DNA of 64,000 bases from Sulfurimonas sp. HSL-3221 (lineage in GTDB: Bacteria; Campylobacterota; Campylobacteria; Campylobacterales; Sulfurimonadaceae): positions 496,001 to 560,000 of the forward strand of contig NZ_CP087998.1 of NCBI RefSeq assembly GCF_021044585.1. Direction: 5' to 3'. The translations under genes were made by a program, and so were the position numbers. Of this stretch, positions 16,671-25,716 are shown in pieces. The notes beneath the pieces are model-generated. The model saw only the letters and a list, made by a program, of their open reading frames with translations. It was not told the origin of the DNA and did no database searches. How positions within the stretch are numbered: the stretch's first letter is position 1; every line of letters starts with the position of its first letter.

Positions 16671-18698
16671 GTGAAGACGTCTAAGTATAAGTGGGGGCTG
16701 GCCGGCATCCTTGGCATGGCAATGGTGTTGATTTTAGCCGGGTGCGGACGCGACAGCGCGTTTGACGACAATGTCAACGGTGGTGAACTTCAGGTGACGG
16801 TTGATCCGTCCGAAGGAGCGGTCAATGTGCCGATCAACAAGCTGATCACGGCGAAATTCAACAAAGAGATGAATGTATCGACCGTGAACGATTCGACATT
16901 CTATCTGCTGGATGAGAACGGCACCAAAGTCTCCTCGACGATCAAATTCTACGGTACGGATACCAAGCTCTTTACCTTGACGTCCAATGCGGATCTTGTG
17001 ATGGATTCGAATTACACCGTCTATGTCACAAGGGGAGTCAAAGCGAGTGACGGCTACCTCCTCGCGGCGGACAATATCATCCGTTTCCGTACGGGCACGC
17101 TGAAATATCTGCAGGTCACGGTCCTGCCCAATGACGGCGACACCAACGTCTCCATCGGCGTACATATCCTGGGGAATTTCAATGAAGCGGTCAATACGGC
17201 GACACTGAACAGTACCAACGTCTATCTGCGCGAGAGCAACGGTAGCTTTGTCAACGGGACGATCAACTACAGCGATGTCGGCGATGATCACCTCATGACC
17301 TTCACGCCGTCGGTTCCGCTTGATTACAATGCGACGTATACCTTCACGATCAAGCAGCCGGTGACGTCTCTCACCGGACTGCAGCTGGAATATGACAGCG
17401 TGAACAGCTTTACGACAGGGCCGATGAAGGTGGTCCAGGCGGCTGTCTTCTCTATGGCGTCGACTCCGGTAACGGTTGACACGAACAATTCCGAGGTACT
17501 CGGCAGTGTGCTCGGCGGTCTGTTGGGGACGCAGGCATCGGTGGACCTCCTGGGGTCCGGGGGGCTGGCCGGCGTTAGCCTCGGCTTCCCCAAACTGGTC
17601 TCGGACCTTGTCGATGTCGTGTCGGCATCAACGGTCGAAGACCTGGTCGACAGCAATGTGACGCTCGACGCGATGCTGAGGCTCATTGCCGATGAGCTGG
17701 AAGGGCTCGATGCCGCCGAGGCACATCAGCTCGTGACCGATCTGAGGGCAGAGGTCAACGCCTCCGGTCTCAGCGATACGCCGATCAGTGTGGGCAGTCT
17801 GCTCCAGTTCCCGGTCGATACGCTGCCGATGCAGGTGAATGATGTGCTGTCGATGACGGGCCTCTCCGCGGCGCAGCTGAGTGTTCAGTCGCTGTTGGGC
17901 GGCATCAACCAGGCGCTTGCGCCGGTACTGAACGCCCCGATAGAGGTACCGCTCTCCCTGCCGCTTCTGACGGATGAAAGCAGCGGCCTGAAACTCCAGG
18001 TCATTACACCGCCGGCAATCGCCGTGATGAAAGAGGGCGATACGATCCACTCCGCATCGACACGTCTGCAGCTTAACCTCAAAGTCGGGGGCATCCTGGG
18101 GGATCTTCTCGGAGCGCTGAATACGTCGCTGGACGGCGAAGGAGCAGTGAGTGCCGACCTTATCAACCTGCCGCTTTACCTTGAGCTTGGCTCGTCGGAG
18201 GCTAACCTGACGGTCCTGAACAACGACGAGATCGCCATGAATGTTCGCAACGGATTGGCCACACTTGTGATTGGTACAATCCCCGAAGATCAGTTCTTCT
18301 CGCAGCAGCCGATTTCGCCTGAGGATGTCGGCAGCGCCGATCTCGTCAATCTCCTGGGGCTGGTGAAGATCACCGTGAAGGCCTATGCATCGGGCGTGGC
18401 TGACAGCGGCGGAATCAACTTCCTGCCGGTCGATATGCAGCAGATGCAGAGTGTTTATGCACCGACGGGGTCGACAACGGGCGCACTGCTCAATACGCTG
18501 GTAAGCAATCTGGAACTGACAATCAATCTGCTGGGCATCCCGATTGATGTGAGTGGGCTGCTTGGAAGCCTGCTCGACCCGCTGCTGTCGATTCTGCTGC
18601 CGCTGCTGTCACCGCTGCTTGACTCGGTCACAGGACTGCTGGGAGCAAGTATCGGCAAGGCGGACGTGACCATGATGAGTCTGATATACGGGAACTAG
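16671..18698 (+). CDS. Lipoprotein with two Ig-like (Big_5) domains, paralogue of the 12289 gene
   Basis: 675 aa. The signal peptide ends in the lipobox ILAGC, followed by GRDSAFDDNVNGGELQV, nearly the same leader as its paralogue (GADSAFDNNVKGSGLEV). Two Ig-like domains (~38-141 and ~143-249; closing motifs RFRTGTL and SFTTGPM) replace the four of the paralogue. The C-terminal module (~250-675) aligns throughout: VQAAVFSM, VEDLVDSNVTLDAML, ISVGSLLQFPVDTLP, IPEDQFFSQQPIS and the hydrophobic end. GTG at 16671 is preferred over TTG at 16668 because AAGGAG then sits 6 bases upstream. The difference in Ig number suggests domain loss or gain after duplication. Confidence 0.85.
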   Translation: MKTSKYKWGLAGILGMAMVLILAGCGRDSAFDDNVNGGELQVTVDPSEGAVNVPINKLITAKFNKEMNVSTVNDSTFYLLDENGTKVSSTIKFYGTDTKLFTLTSNADLVMDSNYTVYVTRGVKASDGYLLAADNIIRFRTGTLKYLQVTVLPNDGDTNVSIGVHILGNFNEAVNTATLNSTNVYLRESNGSFVNGTINYSDVGDDHLMTFTPSVPLDYNATYTFTIKQPVTSLTGLQLEYDSVNSFTTGPMKVVQAAVFSMASTPVTVDTNNSEVLGSVLGGLLGTQASVDLLGSGGLAGVSLGFPKLVSDLVDVVSASTVEDLVDSNVTLDAMLRLIADELEGLDAAEAHQLVTDLRAEVNASGLSDTPISVGSLLQFPVDTLPMQVNDVLSMTGLSAAQLSVQSLLGGINQALAPVLNAPIEVPLSLPLLTDESSGLKLQVITPPAIAVMKEGDTIHSASTRLQLNLKVGGILGDLLGALNTSLDGEGAVSADLINLPLYLELGSSEANLTVLNNDEIAMNVRNGLATLVIGTIPEDQFFSQQPISPEDVGSADLVNLLGLVKITVKAYASGVADSGGINFLPVDMQQMQSVYAPTGSTTGALLNTLVSNLELTINLLGIPIDVSGLLGSLLDPLLSILLPLLSPLLDSVTGLLGASIGKADVTMMSLIYGN

Positions 18699-18748
18699 AG
18701 AGTTCTGAAAAATAACGGGGTACGCGTCCCGGGAACGGAAGGAAAGAA

Positions 18749-19930
18749 ATGAAAATGAAACGGATAGCCGCGACGGCGGCTCTCGTCGCGGTGGCGGTGC
18801 AGGGGCAGGCGGTCGAACGCATCGCGATGCCCGGGCCTTACCTCGGGGTAAATCTCGGATATGCGACCGGTTCGGTCTCCATCTCCACGACCGAACAAGA
18901 GGTGTGCCAGGGAGACCCGACCTGTTATGTGGCAAATTCGACGGCAGACGAGGAGGTGTTCGGCGTCAAAGCCTTCGGCGGTTACCTCTTCAATCAGTAC
19001 TTTGCTGTTGAAGGGGGGTATTTTAACCTGGGTGAACTCTCGTTCAAGGATGTCACCAATACCGGAGAGGTCTATAAAGGCAAGCTCTCGGGACAGGGGA
19101 TCAACATGGACGGGCTCGCCCACCTCCCGCTCCTTAACGCCCTCACCGTCTTTGCCCGTATCGGGGTGCTGTACGCGGGGATGAGCAAGAACTACACCTA
19201 CAGCGGGGGCACCCTGCTCGTCAACGGCGCGCCCAAAGATATGCATGTGACCGAATGGGACGTCGGCTACAAGCTCGGTGCCGGCGTGCAGTACGATTTC
19301 ACCCCTGCCCTCGGCGTACGCGCTGAATGGGAAGGGTATCACCTCGCCGAAGCCGGGTCCAGGTCCGATTACGACGTGAACCTCTACTCTCTGGGGGTTG
19401 TTTACCGATTCGGCATCCCAGAGCCGGAACCCGAAAAGATCGTCGTGGTCAAAGAGGTACCGGTCCCCGGCGAGGGCACGGTTCTGGAAAAAGAGGTCGT
19501 CAAAGAGGTGGAAGTCGTCAAGAAGGTCGAGGTCATCAAAGAGGTACCCAAGCCTGTTATCATCAAAAAACCGACAGAGCGTGTGGTCCTGGCATCGGAT
19601 ACCCTCTTCGATTTCGACAAGTCCATTGTGAAGCCGCAGGGCGATGCCGCGCTGAAACAGCTCTCCGGAAGGCTGCAGAAAAATGACCGCCTGGTCGTTG
19701 TCGGCCATACGGACAGCGTCGGGACGGAAGTGTACAATATGAAACTCTCGCAGCGCCGCGCGAATGCCGTCAGAAGCAAGCTCGTCGCCCTCGGTATTTC
19801 GCCGAGAATGATCGAAACCCGTGCGATGGGCGAAAGCCAGCCGGTGGCGACGAACGCGACCGACGAGGGGCGTACCGCGAACCGCCGTGTCGAGATCGAG
19901 GTCTACGCCGCTCCCAAAAAAGAGCTGTAG
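18749..19930 (+). CDS. OmpA-family protein, copy 2
   Basis: 393-aa paralogue of the 15004 product with the same plan: signal peptide (ending near QGQA), barrel (YLGVNLGYATGS, GGYLFNQYFAVEGGYFNLGELS, VRAEWEGYHLAE, SLGVVYRFG), conserved loop cysteines (VCQGDPTC), a V-K-E linker (KEVEVVKKVEVIKEVPKP) and an OmpA C-terminal domain from ~286 with GHTDSVGTEVYNMKLSQRRA. It lacks the acidic/proline tail of copy 1. It starts at ATG 18749 after AAGGAAAG, 50 bases downstream of the second Ig-like lipoprotein gene. Probably links the outer membrane to peptidoglycan; partnership with the lipoprotein is inferred from the duplicated gene order. Confidence 0.9.
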   Translation: MKMKRIAATAALVAVAVQGQAVERIAMPGPYLGVNLGYATGSVSISTTEQEVCQGDPTCYVANSTADEEVFGVKAFGGYLFNQYFAVEGGYFNLGELSFKDVTNTGEVYKGKLSGQGINMDGLAHLPLLNALTVFARIGVLYAGMSKNYTYSGGTLLVNGAPKDMHVTEWDVGYKLGAGVQYDFTPALGVRAEWEGYHLAEAGSRSDYDVNLYSLGVVYRFGIPEPEPEKIVVVKEVPVPGEGTVLEKEVVKEVEVVKKVEVIKEVPKPVIIKKPTERVVLASDTLFDFDKSIVKPQGDAALKQLSGRLQKNDRLVVVGHTDSVGTEVYNMKLSQRRANAVRSKLVALGISPRMIETRAMGESQPVATNATDEGRTANRRVEIEVYAAPKKEL

Positions 19931-19975
19931 GCTTCCCGCCGCTTCCGCGTGCGGCCTTGGCGTGCGAAGGAGGGC

Positions 19976-20884
19976 CTAGGCGGAGAAGTGGATGAAAAGC
20001 TTCGGTTCCGGAGCTTCGAAGGTCATGCCGAGCAGCTCGACTTTTTTCGCATGCAGCATAACCCGCTGGCTGCGGCGTCCGCCGTACTGCTCATCCCCGA
20101 CAATCGGGTGGCCGAAGGCGCGCAGGTGGACGCGGATCTGGTGGGTCCGGCCGTGGTGGATGATGAGCTTGAGCTTGCTTTTTTTGCCCGATACTTCCAT
20201 CGGGTAGATCTCCGTGACGGCCGGCTTGCCCTTTTTGGAGATTTTGGAGTGGGCCTTGCCGTGGCGTTTTTCCGTCAGAATAGGCTCGTCCATGACGGCC
20301 TCTTCGGTCACGACCCCTTCGACCCATGCCACGTACTCTTTATAGACCTCGTCTTTTCTGAAGGCCTCGATTGCCTTCCCGCGGAACGCTTCGTTCTTGA
20401 CCAGCATCAGCACCCCGCTCGTTTCTCGGTCGAGGCGGTGGAGCAGGTGGGTCCCTTTGAACTGGCGTTCCACTTCATCGGCGTTGAGGAAGGCGGGTTT
20501 GTCGACGACGATGAGGTCGTCGTTTTCGAAGATCGGGCGGATGCGCTCGACGCGCTGGACTTTGAACTCGGTCTTCAGCGGCAGTTCGCCCCGGGCGATC
20601 ATCACCTTCTGGTTGCCCACGTAGACAAGCCCGCGGTCGATCAGCTCCTTGGCCTTGGCGTTGGAGATATCCTCCTGGGCCGCCAGCAGTTTGTAGGCCT
20701 TGTCTGAGGGGCCGCTGGAGCGTGTCTGCACGTAGCGGCTCTCTTCGGGCTCCGCGGTTTTGGCTCTTTGGGCTCCCGGGTTTTTGCGGCCGGCGTCTTT
20801 TTTGGCGAAGGCCTTGGACTTGATCTTGTTCTTGGCTTCGAGTTTCTTGCTCTGTCCGCGGTAGTCGTTCGGTGATTTTTTCAT
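19976..20884 (-). CDS. RluA-family 23S rRNA/tRNA pseudouridine synthase
   Basis: 302 aa: a Lys/Arg-rich N-terminal extension (1-60), an S4-like RNA-binding region (~65-100, KLLAAQEDISNAKAKELIDRGLVYV), and the RluA-type catalytic domain with the hallmark HLLHRLDRETSGVLML (Asp nucleophile) at ~145-160 and GRTHQIRVHLRAFGHPIVGD near 245. The exact target uridine cannot be told. It is the last gene of the minus-strand operon and overlaps waaA by four bases. The same pair (HP0956-HP0957) occurs in H. pylori, from memory. Confidence 0.88.
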   Translation of the reverse strand: MKKSPNDYRGQSKKLEAKNKIKSKAFAKKDAGRKNPGAQRAKTAEPEESRYVQTRSSGPSDKAYKLLAAQEDISNAKAKELIDRGLVYVGNQKVMIARGELPLKTEFKVQRVERIRPIFENDDLIVVDKPAFLNADEVERQFKGTHLLHRLDRETSGVLMLVKNEAFRGKAIEAFRKDEVYKEYVAWVEGVVTEEAVMDEPILTEKRHGKAHSKISKKGKPAVTEIYPMEVSGKKSKLKLIIHHGRTHQIRVHLRAFGHPIVGDEQYGGRRSQRVMLHAKKVELLGMTFEAPEPKLFIHFSA

Positions 20885-22062
20885 GAGGCGCTCTCCTTGG
20901 TGAGGTAGTCAAAAAAAGGTTGGAGATCGACGCTGCCGTTGATCGATGCGGGACGGAGCCCTTCGGCGTGCAGGAGCGCTTCGGTGAGCGCATCGTTCTC
21001 GACGACGGCGATGTTGTCGACATAGCGCATCAGTTCGCGCTGGTTGAAAAAGTGCGACCCGCTGAGGGTCCGGCAGCCGAAATGGGCCGGTTCGAGCGGG
21101 TTGTGGCCTCCGACGTCCGCCTTGAAGGCACCGCCGAGGACGGCGATGTCGCTGATGGCGTAGAGGTTGTTGAGCTCGCCCATGGCGTCGACGAGGACGA
21201 CAGGGTGCTCCCCCAGCGCGTCGATGCCGCCGTCCGTGCTCCACCGGGCGATGCGCTCGCCGTCGCACTGGCCGTGCAGCAGCTCCCAGACGGCGTCAAA
21301 ACGCTCGGGGTGGCGGGGGACGACCAGCAGGCGGCTGTCGGGGTGTTCGGCATGGCGGGCGCGAAAAGCCTCGAGGATCATGGCTTCCTCCCCCTCATGG
21401 GTACTGGCGGCGACGATCGTTTCGCCTTCGGGTTTGGCATACGTCTTCGTGGTGGTGACGCTCTGCGCCAGCTTGATATTGCCGATCACCTCGATATTGG
21501 AAGCGCCGAGCTGTTCAAAACGGGCCTTGTCGGCTGCGCTCTGGCAGAAGATCTTGTCGACCCGTGCGAACAGCCGCCGGTAGAACCAGCGCAGCTTCAG
21601 GTATCGGGGGAAGCTGCGTTCGGAGAGGCGGGCATTGAGCAGCACGACCTTCGCCCCCCTGGCGCGGGCCACGGCAAAGAGCAGGTACCAAAATTCCGCC
21701 TCGAGCACGACAAGCGCGCGCTGGGGTTTGACCCAGAAGGGCATAAAGAGCTCATAGGGGAGATAGCGGTGCTCGCTGCCGTACCCCCTGGCAACGTCCT
21801 GGCCGGTCTGCGTGATGGTGCTGATGCGCACCTCTTCCGGCGAAAGGGGCGCCAACAGCGGTTTCAGGGCACGCGTTTCGCCGACGGAGCAGGCATGGAA
21901 CCAGATCCCTCCGGGCGTAAACGGCGGGTTGCCTTTGAGAAAAAAGCGGGCCGGCAGGGATTCGCGGTATTTCGAGCGGAGGCTGAAAAGCAGCAGCAGC
22001 GGAAGCGCGGCGACGTAGAGCAGGGCGCTGAGCAGGAAATAGATGAGTGAAAACGGCTTCAT
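20881..22062 (-). CDS. waaA: 3-deoxy-D-manno-octulosonic acid (Kdo) transferase
   Basis: GT30 glycosyltransferase that attaches Kdo from CMP-Kdo to lipid A precursor on the cytoplasmic face of the inner membrane. 393 aa: N-terminal membrane anchor (~5-27), HACSVGETRALKPLL (~57-71), LEAEFWYLLF (~120) with the conserved acidic residues, and the CMP-binding C-terminal half (VGGHNPLEPAHFG). ATG at 22062 (MKPFSLIYFLLSALL) matches the usual N-terminus better than the ATG 15 bases upstream. It starts 30 bases after the Zn-ribbon gene. Confidence 0.93.
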   Translation of the reverse strand: MKPFSLIYFLLSALLYVAALPLLLLFSLRSKYRESLPARFFLKGNPPFTPGGIWFHACSVGETRALKPLLAPLSPEEVRISTITQTGQDVARGYGSEHRYLPYELFMPFWVKPQRALVVLEAEFWYLLFAVARARGAKVVLLNARLSERSFPRYLKLRWFYRRLFARVDKIFCQSAADKARFEQLGASNIEVIGNIKLAQSVTTTKTYAKPEGETIVAASTHEGEEAMILEAFRARHAEHPDSRLLVVPRHPERFDAVWELLHGQCDGERIARWSTDGGIDALGEHPVVLVDAMGELNNLYAISDIAVLGGAFKADVGGHNPLEPAHFGCRTLSGSHFFNQRELMRYVDNIAVVENDALTEALLHAEGLRPASINGSVDLQPFFDYLTKESAS

Positions 22063-22092
22063 GACAGTGCCGTGCAATGGGGGGTGCGAAGC

Positions 22093-22815
22093 TTACGCTT
22101 CGGCAGTTGCTTCCTCTTCGAGGTAGAGGATACGTCCGCAGTGCGGACAGGTTGTGATCTCTTCACCCTTGATGACGTCGGCGTAGACCTTGTCGCTGAT
22201 GACCATGAAACAGCCCATGCACGCCTGGTTGCGTACCGGAACGGCTGTGGTGTTTTTCGCCCAGCGGCGGATCTTCTGGTAGAAGGAGAGCCCCTTCTGG
22301 TTCATCTGGGAGACGAGCTCCTGTTTGCGGGCAAAGACCTGCTGGCGCTCGCCGTCGATCTCTGCCAGTTTCGCATCGACCTCCTCTTTGACGCTGCCGA
22401 GGTTGGCATCGAGCTCGTCCATCTGTGCTTTGAGCTCGTTCACGCGCTCGGTTTTGCTCTCGATGATGCGGTCGAGGCGTTCGATCTCTTCGTTGGCGAA
22501 GCTGATCTGCTCCTTGGCGATCTCCTCTTCGAGTTGAAGGGACTTCATCTCTTTCTCGGTCTTGATCTCCGCGCTTTTTTTGCGGTTCTCTTCGAGCTTC
22601 TGGGAGAGTTCGGCGAGGTGGAGCTCATTCTTCTTGTGCTTGAGCTGCTCGTCCTTGATCTCGTTTTCGAGGCCTTCAATGTTGCTCTCGAGACCCTCTT
22701 TTTTGACAAGGGCCGATTCGTATTTATGGTTGGCTGCCTCGATCTGCGGGTCGAAAGCGTCGATCTCTTTGTCGATCTTGGAAAGGTCGATCAGTTGTTT
22801 GAGGTGCTTGTTCAC
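22093..22815 (-). CDS. Coiled-coil/C4 zinc-ribbon protein, HP0958 (FlgZ)-like
   Basis: 240 aa. Residues 1-180 are a long antiparallel coiled coil (heptad-rich, EKEMKSLQLEEEIAKEQISF); residues 185-240 carry a C4 zinc ribbon (ACMGCF ... TCPHCGR). This is the domain plan of HP0958 of H. pylori, which stabilises RpoN (sigma-54) and affects flagellin mRNA; the neighbours waaA and Nif3 are also the same. GTG at 22815 is chosen because AAGGA lies 7 bases upstream; an upstream ATG would add an unrelated leader. A motility role is inferred by orthology. Confidence 0.85.
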   Translation of the reverse strand: MNKHLKQLIDLSKIDKEIDAFDPQIEAANHKYESALVKKEGLESNIEGLENEIKDEQLKHKKNELHLAELSQKLEENRKKSAEIKTEKEMKSLQLEEEIAKEQISFANEEIERLDRIIESKTERVNELKAQMDELDANLGSVKEEVDAKLAEIDGERQQVFARKQELVSQMNQKGLSFYQKIRRWAKNTTAVPVRNQACMGCFMVISDKVYADVIKGEEITTCPHCGRILYLEEEATAEA

Positions 22816-22897
22816 AGAAGATTCCTTTATCCGTGGGAAAGTTTGAAACAGCATTGTTTGCAATGCCGCTACCCGTTGCCGTCGGGGGCTACTACGA

Positions 22898-23620
22898 TCA
22901 ATAATATGTGAACGGGTTTTTCGATGACGAAATTATAACCGTTAATCCGAAATTTTTCAAATGCGGGGCAAGGACCTCGGGGAAAAAGCGTTCGCTTTCA
23001 AAGTGGCCGATGTCGATCATGGAGAGCCCGAGGGCTTTGGCCTCCATAGCGTCGTGGTACTTGATGTCGCCGGTGAGCAGGCAGTCGGCTTTAAGCCCGT
23101 GCATCAGGGAGGCGCCGGAACCCGTCACGAGGGCGACGCGCTTCAGGCGTTCGTGGCACTGGACGGTTTTGAGCTGCGCCAGCCCGAAGCGTTCGGCGAC
23201 GTCGCAGGCGTAAGTCTCGAAATCCGTATCGACGTCGAAGCAGGCGAGGAACCCCTCCTGCTCTATGGCCGTCTGTCCCAGGACCTCCTGCGCGACCCAG
23301 CGGTTGAGATGGGTCTGGTCGAAATTGGTGTGCATGGCGATGTTTGCGATGTTCTTTTTGACCATTATCTGCAGCAGCTTGGCAGGGTACTGCGTGAAAT
23401 CAAGCGCGCCCAGTCCGCCGAAGATCAGCGGGTGGTGGGTGATGAGAAGGGTTCCCTCCTCGAGGCTTTCAAGCAGCGCTTCGTCGACGTCGATGCTCAG
23501 TACTATTGTCGTGATCTCCTGCGCCGGGTCGCCGACGATGAGGCCGGAGTTGTCCCACTTCTCCTGCAGCTCAAAGGGCGAGAGGGCATCAAGCGCTTCG
23601 TAGAGGGCGTGAAGGGTCAT
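22898..23620 (-). CDS. Nif3/YbgI-family metal-binding protein (GTP cyclohydrolase 1 type 2 family)
   Basis: 240 aa. Metal-site motifs are EKWDNSGLIVGD (~19-30), LLITHHPLIFGGL (~57-69), MHTNFDQTHLN (~96) and the C-terminal GDIKYHDAMEAKALGLSMIDIGHFESE (~183-210). Family members bind two metals; the GTP cyclohydrolase label is by annotation history and the real substrate is uncertain. The start ATG at 23620 shares one base with the stop of the upstream NYN gene (TGATG). Confidence 0.88.
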   Translation of the reverse strand: MTLHALYEALDALSPFELQEKWDNSGLIVGDPAQEITTIVLSIDVDEALLESLEEGTLLITHHPLIFGGLGALDFTQYPAKLLQIMVKKNIANIAMHTNFDQTHLNRWVAQEVLGQTAIEQEGFLACFDVDTDFETYACDVAERFGLAQLKTVQCHERLKRVALVTGSGASLMHGLKADCLLTGDIKYHDAMEAKALGLSMIDIGHFESERFFPEVLAPHLKNFGLTVIISSSKNPFTYY

Positions 23621-24342
23621 CAGTTGTATCTCCTCTTTTGGCGTTTGTTGTGCACGAAGATGCCGCGGGTGTTGCTGAGGGGGTCGTCGTCTTTGAACTC
23701 GAAGGCCCCGGTGGCGCGGATCAGCTCGCCGAGCTTGGTAAAGCCGTAGCTGCGCGGGTCGAAATCGGGCTGCTTGTTCGCGACGATCTGGCCGATCATG
23801 CCCATGTTGGCCCAACCGGAGAAATCAGCGGCGTCGTCGACGGCGTCGCGCAGCAGGGCGATGAGCTTCTTCTCTTTGGTAACGTCGATCTGCTCCTTGG
23901 CGATGCGGTCCTTGCGCAGGTTCTCCGTGTAGACGAACTTGTCGCAGGCGCTGACGAAGGGTTTTGGGGTTTTGCGTTCCCCGAAGCCGTAGACGCTGAC
24001 GCCGCTCTCTCTGATGCGACTGGCGAGGCGGGTGAAGTCGCTGTCGCTGGAGACGATGCAGAAGCCGTCGAACTTCCCGGTATAGAGCAGGTCCATCGCG
24101 TCGATGATCATGGCGCTGTCGGTGGCGTTCTTGCCCGTCGTGTAGCCGAACTGCTGGATGGGCTGGATGCCGTGTTCGAGCAGGTGGGGTTTCCACCCTT
24201 TTAGCTGCGTCGAGGTCCAGTCACCGTAAATGCGCTTGACGCTGGCGACGCCGTACTGGGCGATCTCGTCGAGGAGCCCTTCGATGATGGAGGGCTGGGA
24301 GTTGTCCGCGTCGATCAGGACGGCAAGGTGCTGCTGCTTCAC
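23620..24342 (-). CDS. NYN-domain (PIN-like) protein with C-terminal LOTUS/OST-HTH-like region
   Basis: 240 aa. The N-terminal NYN fold shows the acidic metal-binding residues in LAVLIDADNSQPS (~6-18), TTGKNATDSAMIIDAMDLLY (~68-87) and CIVSSDSDFTRLASRIRESG (~95-114). The C-terminal ~80 residues (KLIALLRDAVDDAADFSGWANMG ... SYGFTKLGELIRATGAFEF) match the OST-HTH/LOTUS pattern seen in LabA-like proteins. This suggests an RNA-cleaving or RNA-binding role in the cytoplasm; the substrate is unknown. It overlaps the TPR gene start by four bases and Nif3 by one. Confidence 0.85.
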   Translation of the reverse strand: MKQQHLAVLIDADNSQPSIIEGLLDEIAQYGVASVKRIYGDWTSTQLKGWKPHLLEHGIQPIQQFGYTTGKNATDSAMIIDAMDLLYTGKFDGFCIVSSDSDFTRLASRIRESGVSVYGFGERKTPKPFVSACDKFVYTENLRKDRIAKEQIDVTKEKKLIALLRDAVDDAADFSGWANMGMIGQIVANKQPDFDPRSYGFTKLGELIRATGAFEFKDDDPLSNTRGIFVHNKRQKRRYN

Positions 24343-24947
24343 GGCAGGCGCTCCAGGGCTTCGGCCGCTTCGGGGTAGTCCGAACGCAGTTCCAGCGCTT
24401 TTTCAAACATCATGCGCGCCCCTTCCATGTCCCCCTTTTCGATCAGCAGACGGCCGTAGTTGTAGTAGGTCTCTTCGAAAGCGTCGTCGATGTCGACGGC
24501 GCTTTTGTAGTGCTCCTGCGCCTCATCCAGCCGCCCCAGTTTCCGCAGCACGCCCGCGACGGCATTGTGGGTCAGGTCGTCGCCCGGGTCCAGCGTGAGG
24601 GAGCGGTTGTATTTCTGCAGGGCCTCCTCGTTCGATCCCTCCTTGAAGAGGACAAAGCCGAGCTTGTTGAGGACCTCCGGACTGTCCGGGTCCTGTTTTT
24701 CGGCCCGCTCCAGGTAGACCCGCGCTTCGGCGAGCTTGCCGTCGCCGTAGGCGTTGTCGGCCTTGTCGATGAGGGCATCGATCTCCTGGGTGCCCGGATA
24801 GGCGGGGCGCTCCGGTTCGGACGGGGGCGGTACGTCACTGTGGGAGGGGAGTTTGGTCTCCCCCTCACCGAGGGTTTGGACAAATTTATAGATCTGCCAG
24901 GCGAAAAAGGCGGCAGCGGCGAAGAGGATAATCTGGAAGAGGGTCAA
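24339..24947 (-). CDS. Membrane-anchored TPR protein
   Basis: 202 aa. One N-terminal transmembrane helix (FQIILFAAAAFFAWQIYKFV), a proline-rich linker (~30-50), then about four tetratricopeptide repeats from ~55 to 200 (LAEARVYLERAEKQDPDSPE, EEALQKYNRSLTLDPGDD, LDEAQEHYKSAVDIDD, MEGARMMFEKALELRSDYPE). Protein-protein scaffold; the partner is unknown. It lies 19 bases after pgeF in the malQ operon. Confidence 0.85.
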   Translation of the reverse strand: MTLFQIILFAAAAFFAWQIYKFVQTLGEGETKLPSHSDVPPPSEPERPAYPGTQEIDALIDKADNAYGDGKLAEARVYLERAEKQDPDSPEVLNKLGFVLFKEGSNEEALQKYNRSLTLDPGDDLTHNAVAGVLRKLGRLDEAQEHYKSAVDIDDAFEETYYNYGRLLIEKGDMEGARMMFEKALELRSDYPEAAEALERLP

Positions 24948-24966
24948 GCAGGAGCCTTTTTGAATA

Positions 24967-25716
24967 CTATTTTATCATAATGATCCCCGCCTGCCGCCCC
25001 GTTGTGCCCCCTTCGGCACGGTAGGAGAAGAAGCGGTCGGTACGGCAGGCGGTACAGCTGCCGGGAAGGTCGATATGCCCGGCCGTAAGGCCAGCGGCTT
25101 CGAGCTGCTTTTCGAGAATGGCATTGACGTCCAGGTAAGTGCGGCCGTCCCGGCGGGAGAGGGCCCCTTCGCAGCCGGCAGCCTGGACCTCTTGCGCGAC
25201 CTCCGGCCCGATCTCGTAGCAGCAGCTCCCTATAGAAGGCCCCAGCACCGCCAGCAGGTCGGCGGGGTCGCTGCCGTAGGCGTCGTGCATCGCGGCCACG
25301 GTTTTGCCGACGATGTTTTTGAGGGCTCCGGCACGGCCGGCATGCACGGCGGCGACGGCGCGGCGGCGCGGATCATACAGGAGCACGGGGGTACAGTCGG
25401 CGACCATGACCATCAGCGGCTGGCCCGCGATGTCGGTCATCAGCGCGTCGCACTCCGGCCGGCTATGAAAGCCCATCTCCGGGGTGCAGTGGACAATGCG
25501 GTCCGAGTGGATCTGGCGCATATGCACGAGACGTTCGGGGGCATACCCGAGCTGCCCGGCCAGCAGGGCGTGGTTCGCATCGACGACGGCGGCGTCGTCC
25601 CCGACGTGGTAGGCGAGGTTCAACGACGCATAGGGCGCGGTGCTCTCTCCCTCGGCGCGGTCGCTAAAGCCGTGCGAAAGGCCTTCTGCTTCGGCGAGTA
25701 GCTTTGACGTGATCAC
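24967..25716 (-). CDS. pgeF: Purine nucleoside phosphorylase PgeF (YfiH/laccase-domain family)
   Basis: 249-aa DUF152/YfiH protein, now known as a multi-substrate purine nucleoside phosphorylase/adenosine deaminase and reported to act in peptidoglycan editing. Zn-binding motifs: HMRQIHSDRIVH (~72), ADCTPVLLYD (~113) and AAVHAGRAGALKNI (~127). The usual HAGWRG reads HAGRAG here. The GTG at 25716 overlaps the lnt stop (GTGA) and is the only start compatible with family length. Confidence 0.88.
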   Translation of the reverse strand: MITSKLLAEAEGLSHGFSDRAEGESTAPYASLNLAYHVGDDAAVVDANHALLAGQLGYAPERLVHMRQIHSDRIVHCTPEMGFHSRPECDALMTDIAGQPLMVMVADCTPVLLYDPRRRAVAAVHAGRAGALKNIVGKTVAAMHDAYGSDPADLLAVLGPSIGSCCYEIGPEVAQEVQAAGCEGALSRRDGRTYLDVNAILEKQLEAAGLTAGHIDLPGSCTACRTDRFFSYRAEGGTTGRQAGIIMIK

